This document shows positions 51,030 to 59,251 of a stretch of 64,000 bases of DNA, piece after piece. The first letter of the stretch is position 1. Every line of letters begins with the position of its first letter. Made by a program: the position numbers and the translations under genes. The notes under the pieces were generated by a model that saw only the letters and a list, made by a program, of their open reading frames with translations, had not been told where the DNA came from and did not search any database. The DNA is from Streptomyces sp. BV286 (GTDB taxonomy: Bacteria; Actinomycetota; Actinomycetes; Streptomycetales; Streptomycetaceae): contig NZ_JAHRIB010000107.1 in NCBI RefSeq assembly GCF_019090165.1, forward strand, positions 20,898-84,897, given 5' to 3'.

Positions 51030-51452
51030 ATGCCGACCGACGAACAACGCGCCGCCGGCCTGCTCGGCCGCGTCGGGTACGGCCGGGTGGCGGCCAGTGC
51101 CCGCGCCCTGCCCTTCCTGGTCCCGGCCCGCCACATCGTCGCCGAGGACCGCGTTCTGCTGAGGATGCACCGGGGGCACGGCCACCACCGGGTGTGCGCG
51201 GGCAGCGTCGTCGCGTACGGCGTCGACAACCTGGACTCCGCGCGCGCGGGCGAGGAGCAGTGGTCCGTCCAGGTCGTCGGGGTGTGCGAGACCGTCGAGC
51301 CGACCGCCGCCCAGCTGGCCCGCTTCGGCCCCGGCCCGCTCCGCGTGGACGGCCTCCCTTTCGACCCGGTCTATCTGGGCATCGCGCCGCACTTCACCAC
51401 CGTGCGGTCCATGGGCGTCGACCCGGAGCGCCAGGGCGGACACCGTACGTGA
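51030..51452 (+). CDS. PPOX-class FMN-binding protein
   Basis: This 140-residue protein resembles the split beta-barrel flavin-binding proteins of the pyridoxamine-phosphate-oxidase superfamily: LLGRVGYGRVAASARALPFLVPARHIVAEDRVLLRMHRG, followed by GSVVAYGVDNLDSARAGEEQWSVQVVGVCETV. Family members bind FMN or F420 and serve as reductases or haem-related proteins; the reaction is unknown. The ATG at 51030 begins MPTDEQRAAGL with GATTGGGG upstream. Confidence 0.85.
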   Translation: MPTDEQRAAGLLGRVGYGRVAASARALPFLVPARHIVAEDRVLLRMHRGHGHHRVCAGSVVAYGVDNLDSARAGEEQWSVQVVGVCETVEPTAAQLARFGPGPLRVDGLPFDPVYLGIAPHFTTVRSMGVDPERQGGHRT

Positions 51453-51497
51453 CGTCCGTGGGGTGGAGGGCCCGTCCGGTGCCCTAACATCTGGCGC

Positions 51498-52523
51498 GTG
51501 CCGCGCTCATCTGTTCCGCCCGCTCCCTCCCCTGCACCCCCGTTGGGCGCCCTGCTGCGGCGGTACGCCGCCGGGACGCCGCTGGCCTGCGAACCCGTCG
51601 ACCAGGGGCTGCTCAACCGCGGCTACCGGCTCGCCACCACCCGCGGCCGGTACTTCCTGAAGCACCATTTCGACCCCGAGACGGCCGATCCCGCGGCGAT
51701 CGCCCGCCAGCACGACGCGACCCGGCGCCTCGCCGGCCTCGGCCTCCCGGTGGCCCCGGCGCTGACCGGAACGGACGGCCGTACGGTCGCCGTCGTCGGC
51801 GGCCACGCGTACGCGCTGCATCCCTGGATCGACGGACGTCACCGCAACGGCGCCCAGCTCACCGAGGAGCAGTGCCGTCGTCTCGGCGCCCTCCTGGGGG
51901 TCGTCCACGCGTCCCTGGAGCGGGTGATGCCGCCGCGGCGGGCCGAGGAGCGGGCCGAGAGCGCCGACCCGGCGGACACCTTCGCCCTCATCGACGACCT
52001 GCTCGCCCGGGTACGCCGCCACCGCCCGGCGGACGCCTTCGACGAGCTGGCCGAACGCCGTCTCCTGGAGCGTCGGGACCTGCTGGAACGGCACGCGGAC
52101 GCACGGCCCCCGCAGGGCGGCTCGGTGGGCTGGGTGCACGGGGACTTCCACCCCTTCAACGTGCTCTACAAGGGAGGCACCCCCGCCGCGATCGTCGACT
52201 GGGACCGGCTCGGCGTCCAGCCGCAGGCCGAGGAGGCGGTGCGCGCGGCGGTGATCTTCTTCGTACGCCCCGCCGGCACGCTCGACCTGGCGAAGGTACG
52301 GGCCTACGCGCGCGCGTACCGCCGCTCCGCGCGGGCCGCCCCGTCCGAGCTGTCGGCCGCCGTGCACCGGGTGTGGTGGGAGCGGCTCAACGACTTCTGG
52401 ATGCTGCGCTGGCACTACGAGCGCGGGGACACCCGTGCCGACCCGCAGTTCCCGGCGGCCTCGGCACTGGCGGTGTGGTGGACGCGGCGGTACGACGCGG
52501 TGAGCGAGGCCTTCGTGGGGTGA
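51498..52523 (+). CDS. Aminoglycoside-phosphotransferase-fold kinase
   Basis: This 341-residue protein has the APH/choline-kinase fold. The nucleotide loop region is CEPVDQGLLNRGYRLATTRGRYFLKHH, the catalytic loop is WVHGDFHPFNVLYKGG (Asp and Asn), and the metal-binding IVDWDRLGVQP follows. This family includes homoserine kinase type II, choline kinase and antibiotic phosphotransferases. With no resistance context, a metabolic kinase is more likely. A strong bidirectional terminator follows. Confidence 0.88.
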   Translation: MPRSSVPPAPSPAPPLGALLRRYAAGTPLACEPVDQGLLNRGYRLATTRGRYFLKHHFDPETADPAAIARQHDATRRLAGLGLPVAPALTGTDGRTVAVVGGHAYALHPWIDGRHRNGAQLTEEQCRRLGALLGVVHASLERVMPPRRAEERAESADPADTFALIDDLLARVRRHRPADAFDELAERRLLERRDLLERHADARPPQGGSVGWVHGDFHPFNVLYKGGTPAAIVDWDRLGVQPQAEEAVRAAVIFFVRPAGTLDLAKVRAYARAYRRSARAAPSELSAAVHRVWWERLNDFWMLRWHYERGDTRADPQFPAASALAVWWTRRYDAVSEAFVG

Positions 52524-52566
52524 CCCGCCGCCGAGAAAACGGCGGACACGACCGGCACACCACACA

Positions 52567-52608
52567 CACGCGCGCGGGGAGCCCGGAATCGGGCTCCCCG
52601 CGCGCGTG
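52567..52608. terminator. Bidirectional terminator
   Basis: A perfect 18-bp stem, CACGCGCGCGGGGAGCCC (52567-52584) with 52591-52608, has a 6-base loop. It lies between convergent phosphotransferase and kinase genes. Confidence 0.9.
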
Positions 52609-52634
52609 GGACGTTCAGGGAAGGGACGGGCGGG

Positions 52635-54182
52635 TCAGCCCTCCTCCTCGGGCTCCCCCGTGCCGCCACCGCTGCCCTCAGGTTCCGACGTGTCCGGAGA
52701 GGACGGAGTCGTCTCCGGGTCCGTCGGCTTGGACGCTGTCGGCGTCGGGGTCGGCTTGTCCGAGGGTTCGGTCTGCGAGGGCGAGGGGGTGAAGCTCGGC
52801 GACGGCTTGTACGTCGGCGTGAAGTCCGAGTTGCCGCCCGTGCTCGTGCCGTCGTCCGTCGCGTCGCCCGTCTCCTCGTCCGACGCGCTCTCGCTCGGAG
52901 TGGTCTCCTTCTCCGACTGCGAGGTGGCCGGCGACTTGGTCGTGTCGCTCCCGCCGCCGCCGTCACCGCCGCCGCCGTTCAGCGCCAGCGCCACCCCGGC
53001 CGCGATCGCGACCACCGCGAGGACGGCCAGGATCCACAGCTTGCCGCGGCCGCTGCCCCGGTTGCCGTGCCCCTCGAAGCCACCGTCGTCGCCGCCTCCG
53101 CCCCGGCCCGGGGGCAGCATCGGCGAGGGGATCTGGGTGGTGCCCGAGTCGCCGGGGTGCGGCAGCCCGGAGCCCGCGAGGCCCATGGCCGGAGTGCTGA
53201 GGCCCTCGTGCGCCTGCACGGGACCGGTGTTCCAGGTGCCGGTGTGGCCGCCCTGGTCGTACAGCATCTGCAGCCCGTACTGGGTGAGCCCGCGCATCTC
53301 CTCCGCGGTCTGGAACCGGTCGTCCGGCTCCTTCGCGAGCGAGCGCATGACCAGACCGTCGAGCTCGGGCGGCACCCCGTCCGAGACCTCGGAGGGCGGC
53401 ACCGGGATGTCCTGGACGTGCTGGTAGACCACCGACAGCGGCGTCTCGCCGGTGAACGGCGGCCGCAGCGCGAGCAGTTCGTAGAGCAGACAGCCCGTCG
53501 CGTACAGGTCGCTGCGGTGGTCGACGGCCTTGCCGAGCGCCTGCTCCGGGGAGAGGTACTGGGGCGTGCCCATGACCATGCCGGTTTGAGTCATCGTCGA
53601 CTGGGCGCCGTGCAGGGCGCGCGCGATGCCGAAGTCCATCACCTTCACCGCACCGGTGTTGGTGATGATCACGTTCGCGGGCTTGATGTCCCGGTGGACG
53701 ATGCCGTGCTGATGCGAATAGGCAAGCGCTTCCAGCACACCGGAGACGATGATGAGTGCCTGCTCGGGTCCCGGTGCCTCGGCGTTGATGAGGAGGTCAC
53801 GGATCGTGCGGCCCTCGACGAGCTCCATGACGATGTACGGGACGACCTGGTGGCCGACCACGTCCTCGCCGGAGTCGTAGACCGCCACCACCGCATGGTG
53901 GTTGAGGCCCGCGACCGACTGGGCCTCGCGCGTGAAGCGGGCCTTCGAGACGGGGTCTTCCGCCAGGTCGGAGCGGAGCAGCTTGACCGCGACGGTCCGC
54001 CCCAGACGGACGTCCTCCGCCGCGAACACCTCGGCCATGCCGCCCCGGCCGAGTCTGTGCGTCAGCCGATACCGGCCATCTCCGACCAGTCCGCCGTTAC
54101 CCCACAACTCCGGCGCATCTGACATACCGCCGCCAGTCGCCTCGGGGTCGGACGGGCCCTGAGCGCGCTGCTGCTGTGCCAT
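52635..54182 (-). CDS. Transmembrane Ser/Thr protein kinase (no PASTA domain)
   Basis: This is a 515-residue Hanks-type kinase. The catalytic domain spans about residues 37-300 (Gly loop LGRGGMAEVFAAEDV; Lys in TVAVKLL; HRDIKPANV; DFGIARAL; GTPQYLSPEQ). A Gly/Pro juxtamembrane region, one membrane helix (LWILAVLAVVAIAAGVALAL, about 400-420) and an extracellular Ser/Thr/Pro/Glu-rich tail with no recognised domain follow. The ATG at 54182 has GAGGAC close upstream; an ATG 19 codons later is possible. It is divergent from a second kinase, and the catalytic domains are closely similar, which suggests duplication. Confidence 0.93.
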   Translation of the reverse strand: MAQQQRAQGPSDPEATGGGMSDAPELWGNGGLVGDGRYRLTHRLGRGGMAEVFAAEDVRLGRTVAVKLLRSDLAEDPVSKARFTREAQSVAGLNHHAVVAVYDSGEDVVGHQVVPYIVMELVEGRTIRDLLINAEAPGPEQALIIVSGVLEALAYSHQHGIVHRDIKPANVIITNTGAVKVMDFGIARALHGAQSTMTQTGMVMGTPQYLSPEQALGKAVDHRSDLYATGCLLYELLALRPPFTGETPLSVVYQHVQDIPVPPSEVSDGVPPELDGLVMRSLAKEPDDRFQTAEEMRGLTQYGLQMLYDQGGHTGTWNTGPVQAHEGLSTPAMGLAGSGLPHPGDSGTTQIPSPMLPPGRGGGGDDGGFEGHGNRGSGRGKLWILAVLAVVAIAAGVALALNGGGGDGGGGSDTTKSPATSQSEKETTPSESASDEETGDATDDGTSTGGNSDFTPTYKPSPSFTPSPSQTEPSDKPTPTPTASKPTDPETTPSSPDTSEPEGSGGGTGEPEEEG

Positions 54183-54530
54183 CAGTCCTCGCCGTCGTTT
54201 CTGTCCGCACCGGTCGAAGTACGCGCGGTGGTTGTTACGGTCTCCGTCGGGCCACGCTACAGCCTCTGCGCGAAACGCCGGTCCGGGATGGACGGGCCAT
54301 GGAACCCGCAGCCGGTCCGCGGGTGCAAATCCTGTGTACCGGCGGTAGGGCACCTGTAACGCTTCCGCGACTCTTCTTTCGCGTACGGTCACGGAACGGG
54401 CACCGAGCTTGACGTGTCGGTGCCCTCCGGCAGACTTGGCCGGAATAACACCAGAGATCACCGGCCGCGGGAGCCACACCAGCAGCTTTCGCCCGCGTGA
54501 CGGCGCACGGCCGATGGGGGACGCAGAAAG
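54183..54530. other. Intergenic region between divergent kinase genes
   Basis: This 348-bp region has no supported gene. TTGACG at 54409-54414 with CAGACT at 54431-54436 (16-bp spacing) is a possible promoter for the rightward kinase. No operator palindrome was recognised. Confidence 0.5.
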
Positions 54531-56174
54531 ATGAGCCAGGACGGCGCACATGGCCGGTACGTGGGGCGCTCGGTCGCCGGCGGGCGCTACCAACTGCGCG
54601 ACTTGCTCGGCGAAGGCGGCATGGCCTCGGTGCATCTCGCGTACGACTCGGTGCTCGACCGCCAGGTCGCGATCAAGACGCTGCACACCGACCTCGGGCG
54701 TGAGCAGGCCTTCCGCGAGCGTTTCCGCCGCGAGGCCCAGTCGGTGGCGAAGCTCTCGCACACGAACATCGTCTCGGTCTTCGACACCGGCGAGGACGAC
54801 CTCGACGGGGTGACGACTCCGTACATCGTCATGGAGTACGTCGAGGGCCGCCCGCTCGGCTCGGTCCTCGACCAGGACGTCACGCAGTACGGCGCGATGC
54901 CCGCCGACAAGGCACTGAAGATCACCGCGGACGTGCTGGCCGCTCTGGAGATCAGCCACGAGATGGGTCTGGTCCACCGCGACATCAAGCCGGGCAACGT
55001 CATGATGACGAAGCGCGGCGTGGTCAAGGTGATGGACTTCGGCATCGCCCGCGCCATGCAGTCCGGTGTGACGTCGATGACCCAGACCGGCATGGTCGTG
55101 GGCACCCCTCAGTACCTCTCCCCGGAGCAGGCCCTCGGCCGCGGTGTCGACGCCCGCTCCGACCTGTACTCCGTGGGCATCATGCTGTTCCAACTGGTCA
55201 CCGGACGGCTGCCGTTCGAGGCGGACTCGCCGCTGGCGATCGCGTACGCGCACGTTCAGGAGACGCCCGTCACGGCCTCCTCGATCAACCGCTCGCTGCC
55301 GCCCGCCGTGGACGCCCTGATCGCCCGCGCGCTGAAGAAGAACCCGAACGAGCGTTTCGTGAGCGCCGAGTCGATGCGCGACGAGTGCCTGCGCGTCGCC
55401 CAGTCCTTCCAGGCCGCGCCTCCGAGCATCGTGCCGGGCGTGCAGACCTCGAGCGGCGCCGGTGTGGGCTCCGCGGTGTTCCCGCCGGTCGACCAGTCGG
55501 TCCAGGCGCCGCAGGGGAACGTGCAGACGCCGTACCAGCCCGGCCCCTACGGCCCGCCGACTCCGGCGCCCTCGCACACGCCCGCTCCGTCGTACGGCTA
55601 TCCGCAGCAGGGCGGCTACCCGACGCCGGCCCAGACCGCCGCGTACTCCCCGCAGCAGGGCCTGTCGACCCCGCCGCCGTACACGATGTCCCCGCAGGCC
55701 TCTTCCTCCGGCGGTGGTGGCGGCGGCAAGAGCAACATGCCGGTGATCGTGGGCTCGATCGTCGTCGCGCTCGTCGCCATCGGCGGGCTGATCGCCGCGC
55801 TGACCCTGGGCGGCGGGGACGACGACAAGAAGCCGGAGGCCTCCGAGAGCGCCCAGGCGTCGGCCACCGAGGAGGTCGCCGGGCACAAGGGGCCCGACAC
55901 CACGAAGAAGATCGAGAAGACCGTCTGCACGGAGCCCGACGAGTCGTACAACGACGCCGACAAGATCAGGGTCCCGGACTTCAAGTTCAAGAACATCGAG
56001 TCCGTGAAGGCGTGCTTCCAGGCGGCGGGCTGGCAGTACGAGTCCAAGACGGTGAACGAGAACGCCTACGGGGAGGGGACGGTCATGACCCAGATCCCCG
56101 AGGCGGACACGGACGTCGACCCCAAGGACATGCCCAAGATCCAGCTCTACGTGTCGACGGGCAACCCCGCCTGA
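54531..56174 (+). CDS. Transmembrane Ser/Thr protein kinase with single PASTA-like domain
   Basis: This 547-residue kinase of the PknB type has its catalytic domain at about residues 19-280 (LLGEGGMASVHLAYD; VAIKTLH; HRDIKPGNV; DFGIARAM; GTPQYLSPEQ). A Pro/Gln/Tyr-rich cytoplasmic linker, one membrane helix (MPVIVGSIVVALVAIGGLIAALTL, about 403-426) and one extracellular PASTA-like unit follow (RVPDFKFKNIESVKACFQAAGWQYESKTVNENAYGEGTVMTQIPEAD). PASTA modules bind muropeptides or lipid II. Classical PknB carries several units, so one is short for the family. The ATG at 54531 follows GGGGGACGCAGAAAG. Confidence 0.93.
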   Translation: MSQDGAHGRYVGRSVAGGRYQLRDLLGEGGMASVHLAYDSVLDRQVAIKTLHTDLGREQAFRERFRREAQSVAKLSHTNIVSVFDTGEDDLDGVTTPYIVMEYVEGRPLGSVLDQDVTQYGAMPADKALKITADVLAALEISHEMGLVHRDIKPGNVMMTKRGVVKVMDFGIARAMQSGVTSMTQTGMVVGTPQYLSPEQALGRGVDARSDLYSVGIMLFQLVTGRLPFEADSPLAIAYAHVQETPVTASSINRSLPPAVDALIARALKKNPNERFVSAESMRDECLRVAQSFQAAPPSIVPGVQTSSGAGVGSAVFPPVDQSVQAPQGNVQTPYQPGPYGPPTPAPSHTPAPSYGYPQQGGYPTPAQTAAYSPQQGLSTPPPYTMSPQASSSGGGGGGKSNMPVIVGSIVVALVAIGGLIAALTLGGGDDDKKPEASESAQASATEEVAGHKGPDTTKKIEKTVCTEPDESYNDADKIRVPDFKFKNIESVKACFQAAGWQYESKTVNENAYGEGTVMTQIPEADTDVDPKDMPKIQLYVSTGNPA

Positions 56175-56209
56175 TCGCGTCGCCCGCACACACGGATCGT
56201 CCGCACACA

Positions 56210-56245
56210 CGGAAGGGGCCCGGCAGAAATGCCGGGCCCCTTCCG
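56210..56245. terminator. Terminator after the PASTA kinase gene
   Basis: A perfect 16-bp stem (56210-56225 with 56230-56245; 5' arm CGGAAGGGGCCCGGCA) has a GAAA loop. It lies 35 bp after the kinase stop and before the convergent bpa gene. Confidence 0.9.
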
Positions 56246-56263
56246 TCTGGCGCTCTCCAGGAA

Positions 56264-56353
56264 TTGTCTGCGTTGCCTGCGTTGCCTGCGTTTTCCGTGA
56301 CGCCTGTGGCGTCCGTGGGGCCTGTCGCGCCCGTGTCTACCGCGCCGTCCGCG
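56264..56353. repeat. 9-bp degenerate tandem repeat, about ten units
   Basis: TTGTCTGCG, TTGCCTGCG and TTGCCTGCG are followed by more diverged 9-base units (such as TTTTCCGTG, ACGCCTGTG, GCGTCCGTG) up to about 56353. The array ends 13 bp before the bpa stop codon, on its 3' side. Confidence 0.7.
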
Positions 56354-56365
56354 CGCCGTGAGGGC

Positions 56366-56926
56366 CTACAGGTACGGACCGCCCGTGCGGCCGCCCGCCC
56401 GCGGGTCCAGCTCCTCCTCGCCGCCGCCGGTACCCGGGGGCAACGCCCGGCGCATCTGCTCCAGCTGGGCCCTGGCCGCCATCTGCTGGGCGAACAGGGT
56501 GGTCTGGATCCCGTGGAAGAGGCCCTCCAGCCAGCCGACCAGCTGGGCCTGTGCGATCCGCAGTTCGGCGTCGGAAGGGATTCCCTCGTCGGTGAACGGC
56601 AGGGACAGCCGCTCCAGTTCCTCGACGAGGTTGGGGGCCAGACCGTCCTCCAGCTCCTTGACCGAGCTGGCGTGGATCTCCTTGAGCCGAACCCGGCTCG
56701 CCTCGTCCAGAGGTGCGGCGCGCACCTCCTCGAGCAGCTGCTTGATCATGCTCCCGATGCGCATGACCTTGGCGGGCTGTTCCACCATCTCCGTCACCGG
56801 GACCTCACGGGAGTCCTCGTCTCCACCGCCGCCGAGAGCCATCCCGTCCTGGCCTACGACCAGGATCTGAGGGTTCTCCGGCGACCTTTCGTTCCTCGGC
56901 ATCTCCATGCCGCCATTCTCTCGCAC
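56366..56926 (-). CDS. bpa: Bacterial proteasome activator (Bpa/PafE)
   Basis: This 186-residue protein closely matches the mycobacterial proteasome activator. The core VEQPAKVMRIGSMIKQLLEEVRAAPLDEASR, KELEDGLAPNLVEELERL and AELRIAQAQLVGWLEGLFHGIQT is nearly invariant. Bpa forms a dodecameric ring of four-helix bundles that opens the 20S proteasome without ATP. The C-terminal GQYL motif of the mycobacterial protein docks in the proteasome; here it reads GGPYL, keeping Tyr-Leu. The GTG at 56926 has AGGAGGT eight bases upstream and is preferred over the internal ATG at 56908. The proteasome genes are not in the window. Confidence 0.93.
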   Translation of the reverse strand: MRENGGMEMPRNERSPENPQILVVGQDGMALGGGGDEDSREVPVTEMVEQPAKVMRIGSMIKQLLEEVRAAPLDEASRVRLKEIHASSVKELEDGLAPNLVEELERLSLPFTDEGIPSDAELRIAQAQLVGWLEGLFHGIQTTLFAQQMAARAQLEQMRRALPPGTGGGEEELDPRAGGRTGGPYL

Positions 56927-56994
56927 GCGTACACCTCCTCACTCTGCTGCCCCCTTCCGAACGTGATCCACCCTCTACGGACCGGTGCTCCGCG

Positions 56995-57570
56995 TCAGGC
57001 GGACGGCGCCGGCGGAGGCGGCGGCTCCGTGGCGGCCGCCTCCGCGAGCCGCAGCAGACGGGCCTCGCAGTGGTCCAGCCAGCGGATCTCGGCCTCCGCC
57101 CGGAAGATCAGGTGCTCCAGGACGAGCAGCCGGGCCACCTCGTCGCGGTGCGCGGGAGCCTCCGCGAGCGCCCGCGCCCTGAGCCGGGTGTGGGCGTGCA
57201 TGGCCTCCGACAGGTGCCGCCGCTGTGCCTCCACGATCGCCCGTACGTCCGCTCCTGGCGCCCCGACCGCCATGGCCAGCTTGATCGCCAGCTCGTCGCG
57301 CGGCAGGTTCGTACGCTCGACGGGGCGGGTGAACCAGGACCGGAGCTCGGCCCGGCCCTCGTCCGTCAGCGCGTACAGCACGTGTCCCGCCTCGTCCGTG
57401 CCCTGCTGTACGACCAGACCGTCCCGCTCCAGGCGGGCGAGGGTCGTGTAGACCTGGCCGATGTTCAGCGGCCAGGTCGAGCCGGTGCGGGCCTCGAACT
57501 CGGTGCGCAGCCGCGCCCCGTAGCGGGGACCGCGCTCCAGGAGCGCCAGCAGACCATGGCGTATCGACAT
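56995..57570 (-). CDS. PadR-family transcriptional regulator
   Basis: This 191-residue regulator has a PadR winged helix at residues 1-80 (MSIRHGLLALLERGPRYGARLRTEFE; WPLNIGQVYTTLARLERDGLV). The Vir-like C-terminal helical domain ([27 protein letters not shown]) mediates dimerisation, and a Pro/Ala tail follows. The ATG at 57570 begins the conserved domain; an upstream ATG at 57588 adds six residues. PadR genes often repress a neighbouring efflux or stress gene. The divergent neighbour here is a small membrane protein with no known function, so the target is open. Confidence 0.92.
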   Translation of the reverse strand: MSIRHGLLALLERGPRYGARLRTEFEARTGSTWPLNIGQVYTTLARLERDGLVVQQGTDEAGHVLYALTDEGRAELRSWFTRPVERTNLPRDELAIKLAMAVGAPGADVRAIVEAQRRHLSEAMHAHTRLRARALAEAPAHRDEVARLLVLEHLIFRAEAEIRWLDHCEARLLRLAEAAATEPPPPPAPSA

Positions 57571-57714
57571 GACCGACCTGTACCCCATACACCCCTATGA
57601 GCCAACGTTTCACCGAGGGTCACGGACGGTGAGGCCGAGATGCCCGTCCGGACACCCCGTGTGAGGCTGATGCCGTTGGTCTTGGCTTCTCCGTACCGGG
57701 AGGGGGTCACCGAC

Positions 57715-58149
57715 GTGGCTCCATGGCTCAGCACTCTTCGCGTGACCGGCCTGTTGCTGTTCCTGCTGGCGGGTCCCGCGTACACGCCCCATGCGGCCGC
57801 GTACGAGCCCGGCCCCGCCGAGTCGCGTGCCGGCAGCCGTGCGGGAGAGGGGCGGGAGCGCCCCGGGCGGGAGGCGGCACCAACGGACGAGGACAGCGCG
57901 GCGGCTCACCCGGACAGCTCAGCGGACCCGAGGAGCCCGGGGGCCTCCGTCGCTCCCGAGCCGCCCTCCGCGGACACCGCCGCACCTCCCGAGCGGCCCG
58001 ACCGCCCGGTCGACGCGCACGAGGCCGCCGACCATCCCGTGCGCACCTCGGAACCCGTCTTCCGGGTGCTGCCCCTCGGCGGCGGACTGGTCCTCATCGG
58101 TCTCGGCCTGGGCCTCGCGTTCCTCGCGCTGCGTACACGCCGGAGCTGA
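57715..58149 (+). CDS. Small secreted/membrane protein of unknown function
   Basis: This 144-residue protein has a signal peptide (MAPWLSTLRVTGLLLFLLAGPA, cut near AAAY). A Glu/Pro/Ala/Asp-rich disordered middle follows, then a C-terminal membrane segment (LPLGGGLVLIGLGLGLAFLALRT) with a basic end. The layout resembles small wall-spanning proteins, and no sorting motif was found. The GTG at 57715 has GGAGGGGG upstream; a longer start at 57640 is possible. It may be controlled by the adjacent PadR regulator, an inference from position. Confidence 0.72.
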   Translation: MAPWLSTLRVTGLLLFLLAGPAYTPHAAAYEPGPAESRAGSRAGEGRERPGREAAPTDEDSAAAHPDSSADPRSPGASVAPEPPSADTAAPPERPDRPVDAHEAADHPVRTSEPVFRVLPLGGGLVLIGLGLGLAFLALRTRRS

Positions 58150-58162
58150 GGCGGCACGGGAA

Positions 58163-58194
58163 CGGCTCCGCCCCCGGAGAACGGGGCGGAGCCG
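58163..58194. terminator. Bidirectional terminator
   Basis: A perfect 12-bp stem, CGGCTCCGCCCC (58163-58174) with 58183-58194, has an 8-base loop. It lies between the convergent small membrane-protein and quinone-oxidoreductase genes. Confidence 0.82.
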
Positions 58195-58223
58195 GAATCC
58201 TGTCGAGAGCCGGGCACGGCACG

Positions 58224-59204
58224 CTACGACAGGGTGAGCAGCACCTTCCCGATGTTGCCGCTCTCCTCCAGCACCCGGTGGGCCGCGGCCGCCTCGCTCA
58301 TGGGCAGCTCCCGGTCGACCACCGGACGCACGTGCCCGGCGGAGACCAGCGGCCACACGTGCTCCCGTACGGCCGCGACGATCGTCGCCTTCTCACCGGC
58401 CGGGCGGGCCCGCAGCGAGGTCGCGGTGACGGCGCCGCGCTTGTTGAGGAGCGTCGCGATGTTCAGCTCGCCCTTGATGCCGCCCTGCATGCCGATGATC
58501 GCGAGGCGTCCGTTGACCGCGAGGGCCTTGACGTTGCGGTCGAGGTACTTGGCGCCCATGTTGTCGAGGATGACGTCGGCGCCCGCCCCGTCGGTGGCGG
58601 CCCTGATCTCCTCGACGAAGTCCTGCTCACGGTAGTTGATGAGCACGTCCGCGCCGAGTTCGGCGCAGAAGTCCAGCTTCGCCTTGCTGCCCGCCGTGAC
58701 GGCGACCTTCGCACCGACGGCCTTGGCCAGCTGGATCGCCATGGTGCCGATACCGCTCGCTCCGCCGTGCACCAGGAGCGTCTCGCCGGGGCGGAGGTGG
58801 GCGATCATGAAGACGTTGGACCAGACCGTGCAGGTCACCTCGGGCAGCGCGGCCGCCCTGTCCAGGTCGACGCCCTCGGGCACGGGCAGCAGCTGCCCGC
58901 CCGGGACGACCACCTTCTCCGCGTACCCGCCACCCGAGAGCAGCGCGCACACCTCGTCCCCGACGGTCCACTCCGAGACACCGGGCCCGAGGGCGGCGAC
59001 CCGTCCGGAGCACTCGAGTCCGGGGTAGGGGGACGCGCCGGGCGGTGGGTCGTAGAACCCCTGCCGCTGGAGCAGATCGGCGCGGTTCACCGCGCTCGCC
59101 GCCACCTCGACCAGCACTTCGCCCTCTCCGGGCACCGGATCCGGGACCTCGTCCCACACCAGCGCCTCGGGCCCACCAGGTTCAGGAATCGTGATCGCTC
59201 GCAT
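58224..59204 (-). CDS. NAD(P)H:quinone oxidoreductase (PIG3-like, MDR family)
   Basis: This 326-residue zinc-free medium-chain reductase has an N-terminal catalytic domain with VNRADLLQRQGFYDPPPGASPYPGLECSGRV. The nucleotide-binding domain has LLVHGGASGIGTMAIQLAKAVGAKVAVTAGS. The PIG3-type double Pro and absent zinc cysteines fit the quinone oxidoreductase branch. The C-terminal KVLLTLS end is also usual. The substrate may be a quinone or other enone. It is a single gene. Confidence 0.93.
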   Translation of the reverse strand: MRAITIPEPGGPEALVWDEVPDPVPGEGEVLVEVAASAVNRADLLQRQGFYDPPPGASPYPGLECSGRVAALGPGVSEWTVGDEVCALLSGGGYAEKVVVPGGQLLPVPEGVDLDRAAALPEVTCTVWSNVFMIAHLRPGETLLVHGGASGIGTMAIQLAKAVGAKVAVTAGSKAKLDFCAELGADVLINYREQDFVEEIRAATDGAGADVILDNMGAKYLDRNVKALAVNGRLAIIGMQGGIKGELNIATLLNKRGAVTATSLRARPAGEKATIVAAVREHVWPLVSAGHVRPVVDRELPMSEAAAAHRVLEESGNIGKVLLTLS

Positions 59205-59251
59205 GCGGGCGAGGCTACTCCGGACAGCCGTCGGGGCGGGGGCCCGGGCAC

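Noticed and set aside
54183..56210. Upstream extension of the leftward kinase gene to a 1191-codon frame
   Set aside because: It is antisense to the rightward kinase gene; the kinase fold starts shortly after the ATG at 54182.
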